DNA from: an uncultured Clostridia bacterium
GTDB lineage: Bacteria > Bacillota > Clostridia > Christensenellales > Aristaeellaceae
Length of the DNA stretch: 14,021 bases
Direction of reading: 5' to 3'
Assembly: GCA_946409855.1 (NCBI GenBank)
Contig: CAMJXZ010000046.1
Coordinates: forward strand, 1-14,021
The position numbers and the translations under genes were made by a program. The notes beneath the pieces were generated by a model. It was given only the letters and a program-made list of their open reading frames with translations, searched no databases and was not told the origin of the DNA. The first letter of the stretch is position 1. Every line of letters starts with the position of its first letter. Shown here piece by piece: positions 1-6,183 of this stretch.

Positions 1-55
1 GGCCCGGAAAATGATCCGGTGGATCATTTTCACCGAACAGCGGGCCGGCAGGCCC
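1..55. repeat. Structured repeat unit 1 (left side cut by window edge)
   Basis: A 10-bp perfect inverted repeat, AAAATGATCC (8-17) and GGATCATTTT (21-30), is closed by a 3-nt GGT loop. It is followed by a conserved flank and then GGGCCGGCAGGCCC (42-55), itself a 5-bp hairpin. GGCCCG at 1-6 can pair with CGGGCC at 41-46. The outer left arm seen in unit 2 would lie before position 1, so this unit is probably truncated by the window. The flank and the GGGCC hairpin recur in units 2 and 3, while the arms differ. Confidence 0.75.
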
Positions 56-83
56 TGGCACGAAGTGGCCCTTTACTTAAGAT

Positions 84-109
84 CCGCAGCAGCGGCATGT
101 ACGCTGCGG
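84..109. repeat. Spacer hairpin between repeat units 1 and 2
   Basis: CCGCAGC (84-90) and GCTGCGG (103-109) form a perfect 7-bp stem around a 12-nt loop. It has no T tract, so it is not a typical terminator. It lies immediately upstream of unit 2 and may be part of the same structured region. Confidence 0.45.
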
Positions 110-110
110 G

Positions 111-173
111 GTTATTCGCGCCCGGAAATGGAGCCGGTGGCTCCATTTCAGCGAATAACGGGCCGGCAGGCCC
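111..173. repeat. Structured repeat unit 2 (most complete copy)
   Basis: An outer 9-bp stem, GTTATTCGC (111-119) with GCGAATAAC (151-159), encloses an inner 11-bp perfect stem, GAAATGGAGCC (125-135) with GGCTCCATTTC (139-149), around a GGT loop. GGGCCGGCAGGCCC follows at 160-173. The inner arms differ from those of units 1 and 3 but remain fully complementary. Only the tip, CC-RGT-GG, is conserved. This is the clearest copy of the element. Confidence 0.8.
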
Positions 174-202
174 CGGGGTTCCTTGCGGATTTGCCGCCCG
201 GG

Positions 203-265
203 GTTGCGAGGGCCCGAAGAACAGGCCAGTGGCCTGTTCTTACCGAGCAACGGGCCGGCAGGCCC
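203..265. repeat. Structured repeat unit 3
   Basis: The inner stem AAGAACAGGCC (217-227) with GGCCTGTTCTT (231-241) is a perfect 11-bp match with an AGT loop. A weaker outer stem pairs GTTGC (203-207) with GCAAC (247-251). GGGCCGGCAGGCCC follows at 252-265, and the next bases, TGGCA, also match unit 1. A direct repeat CCCGGGGTT at 172-180 and 197-205 links the end of unit 2 to the start of unit 3. I see nothing further in 266-327 before the stop codon of the minus-strand gene. Confidence 0.78.
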
Positions 266-327
266 TGGCAGCAACTCATCTGTCAGCAGATTCAAAGGGA
301 AAAGCCATACGCGACAGGCAAAGGCGT

Positions 328-618
328 TTAGGGGGGTCCCGCAGGGGGGTCGCAAGACCCCCCTGCGCTTCCCGCCGCTTCCCGCATCTCGTTTTTCAGC
401 GTGTCCCCGTCGTCGCCCCGGGCGTAGGATACCGCCAGCACCTGGTCGTAGCGGTACACGCCGGGCAGCTTCCTGCCGGCCCTCCGGTAGGAAAAGCTAT
501 CCTCCTCCATCGTAAGGACCGTCAGGTTGACGTAACGCATCCTTTCCTCCTGCACCAGCACCCGCACCGGCCGGTTGTGCCGCAGGGAATAGCGGAGGAA
601 ACGCTCAAAATCCATCAT
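328..618 (-). CDS. Hypothetical protein of ~95 residues, coupled to the upstream hydrolase gene
   Basis: I do not recognise this family. Reading begins at tandem ATG codons (618 or 615) that overlap the 3' end of the serine-hydrolase gene (stop at 605-607), so translation is probably coupled. A G-rich but non-classical ribosome binding sequence precedes the ATGs. The N-terminal ~80 residues look like a compact, charged, mixed alpha/beta domain. There is no signal peptide, membrane segment or cysteine pair. The C-terminal tail (DPPAGPP) is low-complexity and is encoded by a GC hairpin with repeated GGGGGGTC tracts, so the ancestral protein may have ended near residue 84. Clean strand-consistent coding and the overlap support a real gene; the function is unknown. 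Confidence 0.6.
   Translation of the reverse strand: MMDFERFLRYSLRHNRPVRVLVQEERMRYVNLTVLTMEEDSFSYRRAGRKLPGVYRYDQVLAVSYARGDDGDTLKNEMREAAGSAGGSCDPPAGPP
341..366. repeat. Perfect 11-bp GC hairpin with GCAA tetraloop
   Basis: GCAGGGGGGTC (341-351) and GACCCCCCTGC (356-366) pair perfectly around a GCAA tetraloop (GNRA type on the plus strand; TTGC on the minus strand). GGGGGGTC also occurs at 331-338, giving an alternative pairing partner. The hairpin lies inside the 3' end of the small minus-strand gene. No T tract follows on the minus strand, so it is not a classical intrinsic terminator. It may be a REP-like element that has lengthened the reading frame. Confidence 0.65.
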
Positions 619-1882
619 CCGTCCCCATCCCCCAGCTGTCGATATAGGTCATGCAGTGCTTTGCCAGGTTGGCCAGGCCGTTATTGCTCTTCCCGTTGTA
701 GCCGTTGACCACCATCACGAAGGTCAGCCCGGTCTCCGGCTGATAGAACGCGTCCGACGTCAGCCCGTTGTACCGGCCCTGATGCCCGTACCAGACCGGC
801 CCGCCCAGGTCGTGATGGGCGACGAACAGGCCGTAATCGCTCTTTCCGGCCACGCTGCTGCCTGGGATCTCCGACTGGTCCTGTTCCATCAGGCGGATCG
901 TCTCCTCCGAAAGGATCCGCACCCCCTCATACACCCCGCCGTTCACCATCATTACCATCAGCTTGCTCAGCCCCGCGGGGCTGATGTACAGCGCGCCGGC
1001 AGTACGGTCGGTATGGATGGCCGGGTCGCAGGTGTCGTCGTACCCTTCCGCCGCCTTGAGCTGGCGGGACGCGTTGGACGTGGTGATCCCCTGCCGGGTC
1101 ATCAGGGAGCCGATATTTTCCTGATCGATCAGAAGCGTCGGGCTGTAGGCGGCGTCGATGCCCAGGGGATAAAAAACGTGCTCCGTCATATACGCGTTGA
1201 CGGACCGGCCGCTCAGCGCCTCGATCATCGCCCCGCACAGGCCGCCGTTCAGGTTGGCGTAATGGTATTTCTGCCCGGGCACGAGGTTGCGGTAAAAGTA
1301 TTTGGTGCCCGGCTTCAGGTTCTCCCAGTCCGGCAGATAGCCGCTGGTCTGCTTGATGGAGGATGTATGGGAAAGCACCTGCCGCATGGTAATGTCCCGG
1401 TCCGGGCAGGCGGGGTTGGCCACCCGCATGGGCAGATAACCGCTGATGGGGTCGTCCAGCCCGATCATCCCCTGCTCATAAAGCTGCATGAACCCGATCG
1501 CCGTGACCATCTTGGTGACGGAAGCGATGTGGTAGGCCGTGGTCAGCTCCACCGGGTTTTTATGGGTATCCCGGTTGCCCTGGGTATAGATCAGAAGGGG
1601 TTTTCCCCGCCGGGTGACGATGAACACCCCTGCCTTCGCCCCGGAGGACCGGAACAGCGCGGCAAACTTTTCTTCCCATTCCGGGTTCGGCATGTACCCC
1701 GCCGCGATGTCCTCCATAAATAAGGCGGACAAAACCACCGGCTCCGCCTCGCTTTTTTCCTGCGCGCCTTCCGACGCGGCCCGCGCCGCGGGGATCACGC
1801 CCGCTCCCGGGACCGCGCATTGAAGGCACAGCCAGCAAAGGACCCATGCCGCCAGCAAACGCGTCAGCCGTCTTTTTCCCAC
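605..1882 (-). CDS. Secreted serine hydrolase of the beta-lactamase / penicillin-binding-protein fold
   Basis: The 425-residue protein carries class C-type active-site motifs: SVTK near residues 121-124 (nucleophilic Ser and Lys), YAN at 208-210, and HQG at 367-369 in place of KTG. This matches the beta-lactamase-related family (PF00144), which includes DD-peptidases, esterases and AmpC-like enzymes. HQG is common in the non-lactamase members, so antibiotic resistance should not be assumed. A signal peptide of ~35 residues (basic start, hydrophobic core, ARA-A cleavage site) predicts export. I chose the GTG at 1880-1882 because GAGGTG lies 5 nt upstream and a promoter at 1910-1938 lies just beyond. 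The longer open frame to 1996 would run through that promoter. The 3' end overlaps the following small gene. Substrate unknown. Confidence 0.88.
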   Translation of the reverse strand: MGKRRLTRLLAAWVLCWLCLQCAVPGAGVIPAARAASEGAQEKSEAEPVVLSALFMEDIAAGYMPNPEWEEKFAALFRSSGAKAGVFIVTRRGKPLLIYTQGNRDTHKNPVELTTAYHIASVTKMVTAIGFMQLYEQGMIGLDDPISGYLPMRVANPACPDRDITMRQVLSHTSSIKQTSGYLPDWENLKPGTKYFYRNLVPGQKYHYANLNGGLCGAMIEALSGRSVNAYMTEHVFYPLGIDAAYSPTLLIDQENIGSLMTRQGITTSNASRQLKAAEGYDDTCDPAIHTDRTAGALYISPAGLSKLMVMMVNGGVYEGVRILSEETIRLMEQDQSEIPGSSVAGKSDYGLFVAHHDLGGPVWYGHQGRYNGLTSDAFYQPETGLTFVMVVNGYNGKSNNGLANLAKHCMTYIDSWGMGTDDGF

Positions 1883-1909
1883 AGGAACACCTCGCTTTCC
1901 GATGAAGGG

Positions 1910-1938
1910 ATTGTACCATGAAAGCCCGCCGGGCGCAA
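1910..1938 (-). promoter_or_regulatory. Probable sigma-A promoter of the serine-hydrolase gene
   Basis: On the minus strand, -35 TTGCGC (1933-1938) and -10 TACAAT (1910-1915) are separated by exactly 17 bp. The -10 matches consensus at 5 of 6 positions and the -35 at 3 of 6. Transcription would start near 1903, giving a ~20-nt leader before the GTG at 1882. This supports that start over upstream ATGs. Confidence 0.6.
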
Positions 1939-1989
1939 TGAAGCGCCGGAAAAAAACAAAGAAAAACATTCCCGGCACACCGATTTCCG

Positions 1990-2018
1990 TTGACATTCAC
2001 AGTTTTTGTTAATACAAT
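1990..2018 (+). promoter_or_regulatory. Near-consensus sigma-A promoter of the MYG1 / XRE-S24 / HD-hydrolase operon
   Basis: TTGACA (1990-1995, perfect -35) and TACAAT (2013-2018, 5 of 6 for the -10) are 17 bp apart. The stretch is AT-rich within a GC-rich neighbourhood. A GGAGGAG ribosome binding site and the ATG at 2052 follow ~30 nt later. The promoter is divergent from that at 1910-1938. Confidence 0.8.
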
Positions 2019-2023
2019 AACAA
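2006..2023. promoter_or_regulatory. Candidate operator: inverted repeat TTGTTA-N6-TAACAA over the -10
   Basis: TTGTTA (2006-2011) and TAACAA (2018-2023) are a perfect 6-bp inverted repeat with a 6-bp centre that is almost exactly the -10 element. A protein bound here would block RNA polymerase. The operon's second gene encodes an XRE-S24 repressor, the natural candidate for autoregulation. That link is inference. I saw no second copy in the window. Confidence 0.5.
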
Positions 2024-2051
2024 CAGAGTATCGGAGGAGGAGAGAAGGATC

Positions 2052-2954
2052 ATGCTTTCCGTTTTGAAAAGCGCCGCCCTGCCCATCCGCGCCGGCGTGC
2101 ATGACGGCATGTTTCACGCCGACGACGTGCTGTGCGCCGCGCTGCTGTATATTGCCTACGGGCGGGAAAACGTAACCGTCGTCCGTTCCAGGGACCCGCA
2201 GGTCCTCGCCGGGTGCCAGATCGTGCTGGACGTGGGCGGGCAGGACCTGATCACCGACAGCCGCGTCTGCCTGGACCATCACCAGGCCGGCTCCCTGATC
2301 CGGGAAAACGGTATCAAGGCCGCCGCCTGCGGGAAGCTGGCGGACCTGATGTTTGCCGACGAGCCCCGGGTGCTCGCCGCCATGCGGGAAGCGTTCCTGG
2401 ACGACGTGGAGGCGCAGGACAACGGCCAGCAGGGCCATCAGCGCCACCTGTTTTCGTTTGTCCACACCCTGAACCGCACCTGGAAGGACCCGGCGCAGGA
2501 GGATGACGCCCGCTTCCTGCAGGCAGCCGCCATCGCCGAGCAGATCCTTTCCGCCCGGCTCGCCCACATCCGCAGCTCCCTGGAGGCGGAAAGCATCATC
2601 GATTCCGCGATCCGGACCACCTACGACCGCGGCGTCGTCCGGCTGCCCCAGTGCTTCGAGTGGGTCCGCCAGGTGGTCGCCCACAACGACCTGCACCCCG
2701 AACAGAAGATCCTGTTCGTCATCTATCCCGCCGACGGCGCCTACAACCTGCAGGTCGTGCCGGTCAGCGCAGATTCCTTTGAGGCGCTGCTTCCCCTGCC
2801 TGCCTCCTGGGCCGCCAAACGGGATGAGGCGCTTGCCGCCGTGACGGGCATCGAAGGCTCCGTTTTCTGCCACGCCGCCCGTTTCCTGGCCGTCTTCCGC
2901 ACTTTGGAAGGGGCGCTTAAGGCGGCGGAGCTGGCCCTTCAGGCAAAAGACTGA
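2052..2954 (+). CDS. MYG1-family (UPF0160) metal-dependent DHH-type hydrolase
   Basis: The 300-residue protein opens with the family signature HDGMFHADD (residues 17-25), followed by DVGG (60-63), DHHQ (75-78) and an EAQDNG stretch near 120-125. These acidic and histidine residues form the metal site in the DHH-phosphoesterase-like MYG1 family. The C-terminal region (about 230-260) has the expected IYPADGAYNLQVVPV-type strand. Length is typical. Eukaryotic MYG1 has been described as a 3'-5' exoribonuclease; bacterial members are mostly uncharacterised, so cytoplasmic nuclease or phosphoesterase activity is only probable. ATG 2052 has a strong GGAGGAG site upstream. It is the first gene of a three-gene operon, with the repressor gene 28 bp downstream. 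Confidence 0.85.
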   Translation: MLSVLKSAALPIRAGVHDGMFHADDVLCAALLYIAYGRENVTVVRSRDPQVLAGCQIVLDVGGQDLITDSRVCLDHHQAGSLIRENGIKAAACGKLADLMFADEPRVLAAMREAFLDDVEAQDNGQQGHQRHLFSFVHTLNRTWKDPAQEDDARFLQAAAIAEQILSARLAHIRSSLEAESIIDSAIRTTYDRGVVRLPQCFEWVRQVVAHNDLHPEQKILFVIYPADGAYNLQVVPVSADSFEALLPLPASWAAKRDEALAAVTGIEGSVFCHAARFLAVFRTLEGALKAAELALQAKD

Positions 2955-2982
2955 ACGATACAACCGTCAGGAGGATCCTATT

Positions 2983-3807
2983 TTGCGTACAGCACGGAAA
3001 CGCGAAGACGAACAGGCCATCGCCGCCTTCGAGCGGACGAGAAAGACCAGAAGCATCCCCCTCAACGAAAAGCGCACCACCCATTACGGAAACGTGCTGC
3101 GGCATTACCGGGAAGCGGCCGGGCTGGACCAGACCTCCGTTGGAAAGGCCATCGGCTACAGCACCAACACCATCAGCAACTGGGAAAACGGCGTTTCCCG
3201 GCCGGACATCGACGCGGTGCCCAAGCTCTGCGCGCTGCTCCGGATCCCGCTGACCACGTTTTTCGATATCGATACCGACCCGTCCCTGTCCGAACAGGAA
3301 CAGGGGCTGCTGCGGGACTACCGCCGGCTGAGCGCCCCCCGCAAGGCGTTCGCGGCGCAGTTCGCCCGCCAGCTGGCCGAAGATGAAGCGGCCCTTCAAA
3401 GAGCCATGAAGGATTACCGGCACCGCCGCGCCCTGCCCCATCAGGCCCTGAGCGCCGCCGCGGGGGTCGGCGTCCCCATGGAAGAGGACGGCGCCTCCCC
3501 GGAGATGCTGCTGGTGCGCAGCACGCCCGTTTCCATTCAGGCGGACGAGGTCTTCACCGTCAACGGCAAAAGCATGGAGCCCGACTTTCCGGACGGTTCC
3601 TTTGTGTACGTCCAGCACGCCGATCACGTGGCGCCGGGCGAAATCGGCATCTTTGTGGTGGCCGGCGCGCCCATGATCAAGGAATACCAGCCCCAGGGCC
3701 TGAAATCCCGCAACCGCGCCTACAGGATGATCCGCCCCAGCGAGGACGACCGGGTGCGCTGCATCGGCAGGGTGCTGGGCCTCGTCCCCAAGGAAGATCT
3801 TCTGTAG
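2983..3807 (+). CDS. XRE-family repressor with LexA-like S24 autoprotease domain
   Basis: This 274-residue protein has a DNA-binding helix-turn-helix at about 36-93 (GYSTNTISNWENG recognition region) and an S24/LexA-type peptidase domain at about 155-274. Ser197 in NGKSMEPDFPDG is the expected nucleophile and Lys233 the general base. Their 36-residue spacing is close to that in LexA. An Ala160-Gly161 bond in SAAAGVGVP fits the self-cleavage site just before the protease domain. The family represses genes until cleavage is stimulated, classically by RecA filaments. The TTG start at 2983 is set by AGGAGG 8 nt upstream. The extra ~33-residue charged N-terminus before the HTH is unusual; an internal start cannot be excluded. 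The likely target is the inverted repeat at 2006-2023 (inference). No phage genes are present nearby. Confidence 0.87.
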   Translation: MRTARKREDEQAIAAFERTRKTRSIPLNEKRTTHYGNVLRHYREAAGLDQTSVGKAIGYSTNTISNWENGVSRPDIDAVPKLCALLRIPLTTFFDIDTDPSLSEQEQGLLRDYRRLSAPRKAFAAQFARQLAEDEAALQRAMKDYRHRRALPHQALSAAAGVGVPMEEDGASPEMLLVRSTPVSIQADEVFTVNGKSMEPDFPDGSFVYVQHADHVAPGEIGIFVVAGAPMIKEYQPQGLKSRNRAYRMIRPSEDDRVRCIGRVLGLVPKEDLL

Positions 3808-3841
3808 GCCGGACGGGCAGCGCTCTTTTCCGCACAGCGCG

Positions 3842-3874
3842 GCGCCGGTCATCCGGGAACGCCCGGAACGGCGC
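3842..3874. other. Intergenic hairpin between repressor and HD-hydrolase genes
   Basis: GCGCCG (3842-3847) pairs with CGGCGC (3869-3874), and inside them CCGGG (3853-3857) pairs with CCCGG (3862-3866) around AACG. No T tract follows, so it is not a classical terminator. It may affect mRNA stability or partial read-through between the two genes. Confidence 0.4.
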
Positions 3875-3903
3875 GTCCGGTACCAATCAGGAGGTAACAC
3901 GGC

Positions 3904-4344
3904 ATGTACAGCCGGGATACGCAGGCCGCCAAAGCCCTGGCGGAAAAGCAGCACCTGGGGCAGACAGATAAAGCGGGCAGCCCGTACATCACCCACCCCG
4001 CCCGGGTAGCCGAAAGGCTGGAGACGGACGAGGAAAAGGTCGTCGCCTGGCTCCACGACACGGTGGAGGATACCGGCCTCTCCCTTTCAGAAATCGAGGC
4101 CCGTTTCGGCCCGGAAACCGCCGCCGCCGTGGACGCCGTCAGCCGGCGGGACGGTGAATCCTGGGACGATTATCTGGACCGCGTCAAACAGAACCCGGTC
4201 GCCCGCCGGGTCAAGATCAGCGACCTGATCGACAACAGCAACCTGTCCCGTCTCCCCAAAGTAGGATGGAAGGACGTCAAACGGCAGGAAAAATACAACC
4301 GCGCCCTTCAGTACCTGATGCCGCCTGACGCGCGGACGGACTGA
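3904..4344 (+). CDS. Small HD-domain protein, probable (p)ppGpp hydrolase (SAH/Mesh1-like)
   Basis: The protein is 146 residues and consists only of the HD phosphohydrolase domain found in RelA/SpoT enzymes. Visible metal and catalytic motifs are THP (His31), HDTVED (His51, Asp52, Glu55, Asp56) and KISDLIDN (Asp107), matching the positions in Rel hydrolase domains. There is no synthetase, TGS or ACT domain. Stand-alone enzymes of this type (small alarmone hydrolases, Mesh1) degrade (p)ppGpp or, in some cases, NADPH. Automated pipelines often mislabel them GTP pyrophosphokinase. The ATG at 3904 follows AGGAGG by about 8-9 nt. It is the last gene of the operon, ~96 bp after the repressor gene, and ends 58 bp before a strong terminator. 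Confidence 0.85.
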   Translation: MYSRDTQAAKALAEKQHLGQTDKAGSPYITHPARVAERLETDEEKVVAWLHDTVEDTGLSLSEIEARFGPETAAAVDAVSRRDGESWDDYLDRVKQNPVARRVKISDLIDNSNLSRLPKVGWKDVKRQEKYNRALQYLMPPDARTD

Positions 4345-4402
4345 ACGGGGTTTCCCCCGGGGATCCCTTCCGGGGCGTTCTCCGATCGCCCGGTTCAAAA
4401 AG

Positions 4403-4435
4403 CACCCCTGGCCTTCCGCAGGCCAGGGGTGTTTT
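4403..4435 (+). terminator. Rho-independent terminator, probably bidirectional
   Basis: CACCCCTGGCCT (4403-4414) and AGGCCAGGGGTG (4420-4431) form a perfect 12-bp stem with a TCCGC loop, followed by TTTT (4432-4435). On the opposite strand the hairpin is followed by TTTTT (complement of 4397-4401). It therefore suits both the plus-strand operon ending at 4344 and the convergent minus-strand operon ending at 4502. Confidence 0.9.
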
Positions 4436-4501
4436 CACGCTGCGCGCCGGGCAAAACCGAGGCGCGTCCTTCGCATATGGCCGATCGGGCGGCTGCCGCC
4501 C

Positions 4502-5392
4502 TTATTCCCCGAAGGCTTTCAGCAGGACGGCCAGGTTTTCCCGCATCGCCTGCTCGTAAGCGTCCGGGGCATCCGGGCCGTCCGTGACCGGGTTCAGCTC
4601 GTACATCGGGGCTCCGGTTTCCCGGGCGATCACGTTCAGGGCGTCCGGGTGCACCCCCGGCTCCGAAAACAGGGGGCAGCCGCCCGCTTCCCGGACCAGC
4701 GAAACGGTCTGGGCGATCATGCGGGGGGAAGGCGTTTCGTCCGGTTCGACGGTCACCGATGCCAGTACGCGCAGGCCCATGGCCTCGGCAAAGTACGGGA
4801 ATGCCTCGTGGAAGGTGACGATGTACCTGCCCGCATAGCCGGCAAGGGCATCCCGCATCTCTTCCCCGAGCCTGGTCAGCGTTCCGGCGTACCGTTCCGC
4901 GTTTTCAAGGATCCGCTCCCGTTCGTCCGGCAGAAGCTCCGCCAGCCGCTGGCCCAGGTTGACGGTCATCCGCGCCGCCAGAAACGGGCTCAGCCAGATG
5001 TGGGGATTATCTTCCCCGTGGTCGGACATCAGTTCGATCCCGGCGGAACAGTCCGCCAGGGGCAGCTCCGCCCTTTCCCGGGTCAGAAGGGGCAGAAAAC
5101 TCTGCTCCATCCCGGCCCCGTTGATGATCAGGCACAGGGCCCCGTCCAGTTTTTTTAAGTCCCCCGTCATCAGCTGAAAATCGTGCAGGCAGCCGGTCCC
5201 GGCAGGGGCCAGCGTCTCCAGCCGGACGCCGGGGACATCCCTGAGCACATTCTCCGCCAGGATCCTTACCGGATAAAAGGAACAGACGACCGTCGCGGGT
5301 TCTCCGCTTTCAGCGAAGGCCCCCATGGGCACAAGCGCCAGCGCGGCCGTCAGCAGCAGGCAAAACAGTCTCTGAATAAACAGTCTGGTCAT
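4502..5392 (-). CDS. Zinc/manganese ABC-transporter-type substrate-binding protein (ZnuA/TroA family)
   Basis: This 296-residue protein has the cluster A-I metal-binding fold. Candidate ligands are His70 in CLHDFQ, His131 in DNPHIWLSP and His195 in TFHEAF, at the spacing expected for ZnuA/TroA. The usual C-terminal Asp appears to be Asn267 in ELNPVTDG, with Asp271 nearby as an alternative. The long His-rich loop of ZnuA is reduced to a short SDHGED segment. The signal peptide ends GAFA-ES and has no lipobox cysteine, which is unusual in Gram-positive bacteria, where such proteins are normally lipid-anchored. The ATG at 5392 follows AGGAGA and overlaps the previous stop as ATGA. No permease or ATPase gene follows; the next feature is a terminator. 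Metal specificity cannot be read from sequence. Confidence 0.85.
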   Translation of the reverse strand: MTRLFIQRLFCLLLTAALALVPMGAFAESGEPATVVCSFYPVRILAENVLRDVPGVRLETLAPAGTGCLHDFQLMTGDLKKLDGALCLIINGAGMEQSFLPLLTRERAELPLADCSAGIELMSDHGEDNPHIWLSPFLAARMTVNLGQRLAELLPDERERILENAERYAGTLTRLGEEMRDALAGYAGRYIVTFHEAFPYFAEAMGLRVLASVTVEPDETPSPRMIAQTVSLVREAGGCPLFSEPGVHPDALNVIARETGAPMYELNPVTDGPDAPDAYEQAMRENLAVLLKAFGE

Positions 5393-6174
5393 GGGTTCTC
5401 CTTGGTGCAGTCCAGCATGAAGCGGCAGACGGCCGGGAACAGCGTATCCGTTTCCGGGCCGATGGTGATCACGTGCAGGGGCTGCGTCAGCGTCAGTTTC
5501 TCTTTCCTTGCGGACGAAACGCCGGCCAGGATAACGTCCGCGCTGTCTTTCGAGATATCCGGGTCTTTTTGGGACTGCGCGCACAAAACCGGGCACCGGA
5601 CGCCGGACAGCCGCTCCTTCGCCATCCGGATCAGCGTTTTCAGATCCGTCAGCCGGGGCGTCGGGATCACGTCATAGCCGATGTCATAATCCGGGTCCAG
5701 CAGCTGATCGGCGGCCTTCTTTCGCTTTGGGAGCAGCGGCAGGATTTTCCCGATCAGCGGTGCGGCGCCGGCAAAGGGGTTGGAAATCCCCATCGGGGCC
5801 GAACAGGTCACGCAGCAGGCCGGCTGCTTTTCGGCAGCCAGGATCAGGGACAGCACGCCGCCCATGGAAAGGCCCGCCACGCTGACCGTGCGGAAAGCGG
5901 CCGCCATCGCGTCATACGCTTCCCGGACGTCCGAAAGCCAGTCCTCCCAGGAGGCTTTCAGCATATCCTCCGCCCTGGTGCCGTGGCCGGTCAGCAAAAC
6001 GCCCCGCACGGTAAACCCCTGCTGCTGCAACGCTGTTCCGAGCTTCAGCATGTGCGCCGGGCTCCCTGTGAAGCCGTGGATCAGCAGCACGGCGTCCGCC
6101 CCGCCAAAGAGGGTAAAATCCGCCGCCAGGGGCGAGAGCAGCCCTGCCTGCGGCGCTTGTTTTTCTTTTGCCAT
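5389..6174 (-). CDS. Alpha/beta hydrolase, carboxylesterase (Est30)-like
   Basis: The 261-residue protein has an oxyanion-hole motif HGFTG (33-37), nucleophile elbow GLSMGG with Ser103, a probable acid in SQKDPDI (Asp204 or Asp206), and His234 in QPLHVITIGPE. This is the layout of small bacterial carboxylesterases and monoacylglycerol lipases. There is no signal peptide, so it is probably cytoplasmic. I chose ATG 6174 because AAGGA lies 6 nt upstream; the TTG at 6180 would abut that site. The gene starts 9 nt after the thioredoxin-fold gene ends and overlaps the metal-binding-protein gene by 4 nt, so the three are co-transcribed and translationally coupled. Natural substrate unknown. Confidence 0.85.
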   Translation of the reverse strand: MAKEKQAPQAGLLSPLAADFTLFGGADAVLLIHGFTGSPAHMLKLGTALQQQGFTVRGVLLTGHGTRAEDMLKASWEDWLSDVREAYDAMAAAFRTVSVAGLSMGGVLSLILAAEKQPACCVTCSAPMGISNPFAGAAPLIGKILPLLPKRKKAADQLLDPDYDIGYDVIPTPRLTDLKTLIRMAKERLSGVRCPVLCAQSQKDPDISKDSADVILAGVSSARKEKLTLTQPLHVITIGPETDTLFPAVCRFMLDCTKENP

Positions 6175-6183
6175 GCGCAATCC

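Noticed and set aside
1..265. Resemblance of the variable-arm palindromes to integron attC sites
   Set aside because: The outer arms do not fit the RYYYAAC/GTTRRRY core sites (unit 2 has GTTATTC and GAATAAC), there are no gene cassettes between the units, and no integrase is seen.
19..708. Plus-strand open frames across the repeat array, with recurring peptide segments such as GRQALA
   Set aside because: The peptide similarity follows from the DNA repeat units; there is no ribosome binding site and the frame runs antisense into the serine-hydrolase gene.
605..1882. Calling the serine hydrolase a beta-lactamase resistance gene
   Set aside because: It has the fold and the SxxK/YxN motifs, but HQG replaces KTG; many such proteins are esterases or peptidases, so resistance cannot be claimed.
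1883..1996. N-terminal extension of the serine hydrolase to an ATG at 1996
   Set aside because: The extension would run through the promoter at 1910-1938 and precede an obvious signal peptide; the GTG at 1882 has a good ribosome binding site.
1560..2963. 467-codon minus-strand frame
   Set aside because: It is antisense to the MYG1-family gene, has atypical low-complexity composition, and partly overlaps the hydrolase in another frame.
5393..5596. Upstream extension of the metal-binding protein
   Set aside because: It lies inside the esterase gene in another frame; the ATG at 5392 has an AGGAGA site and begins a clear signal peptide.
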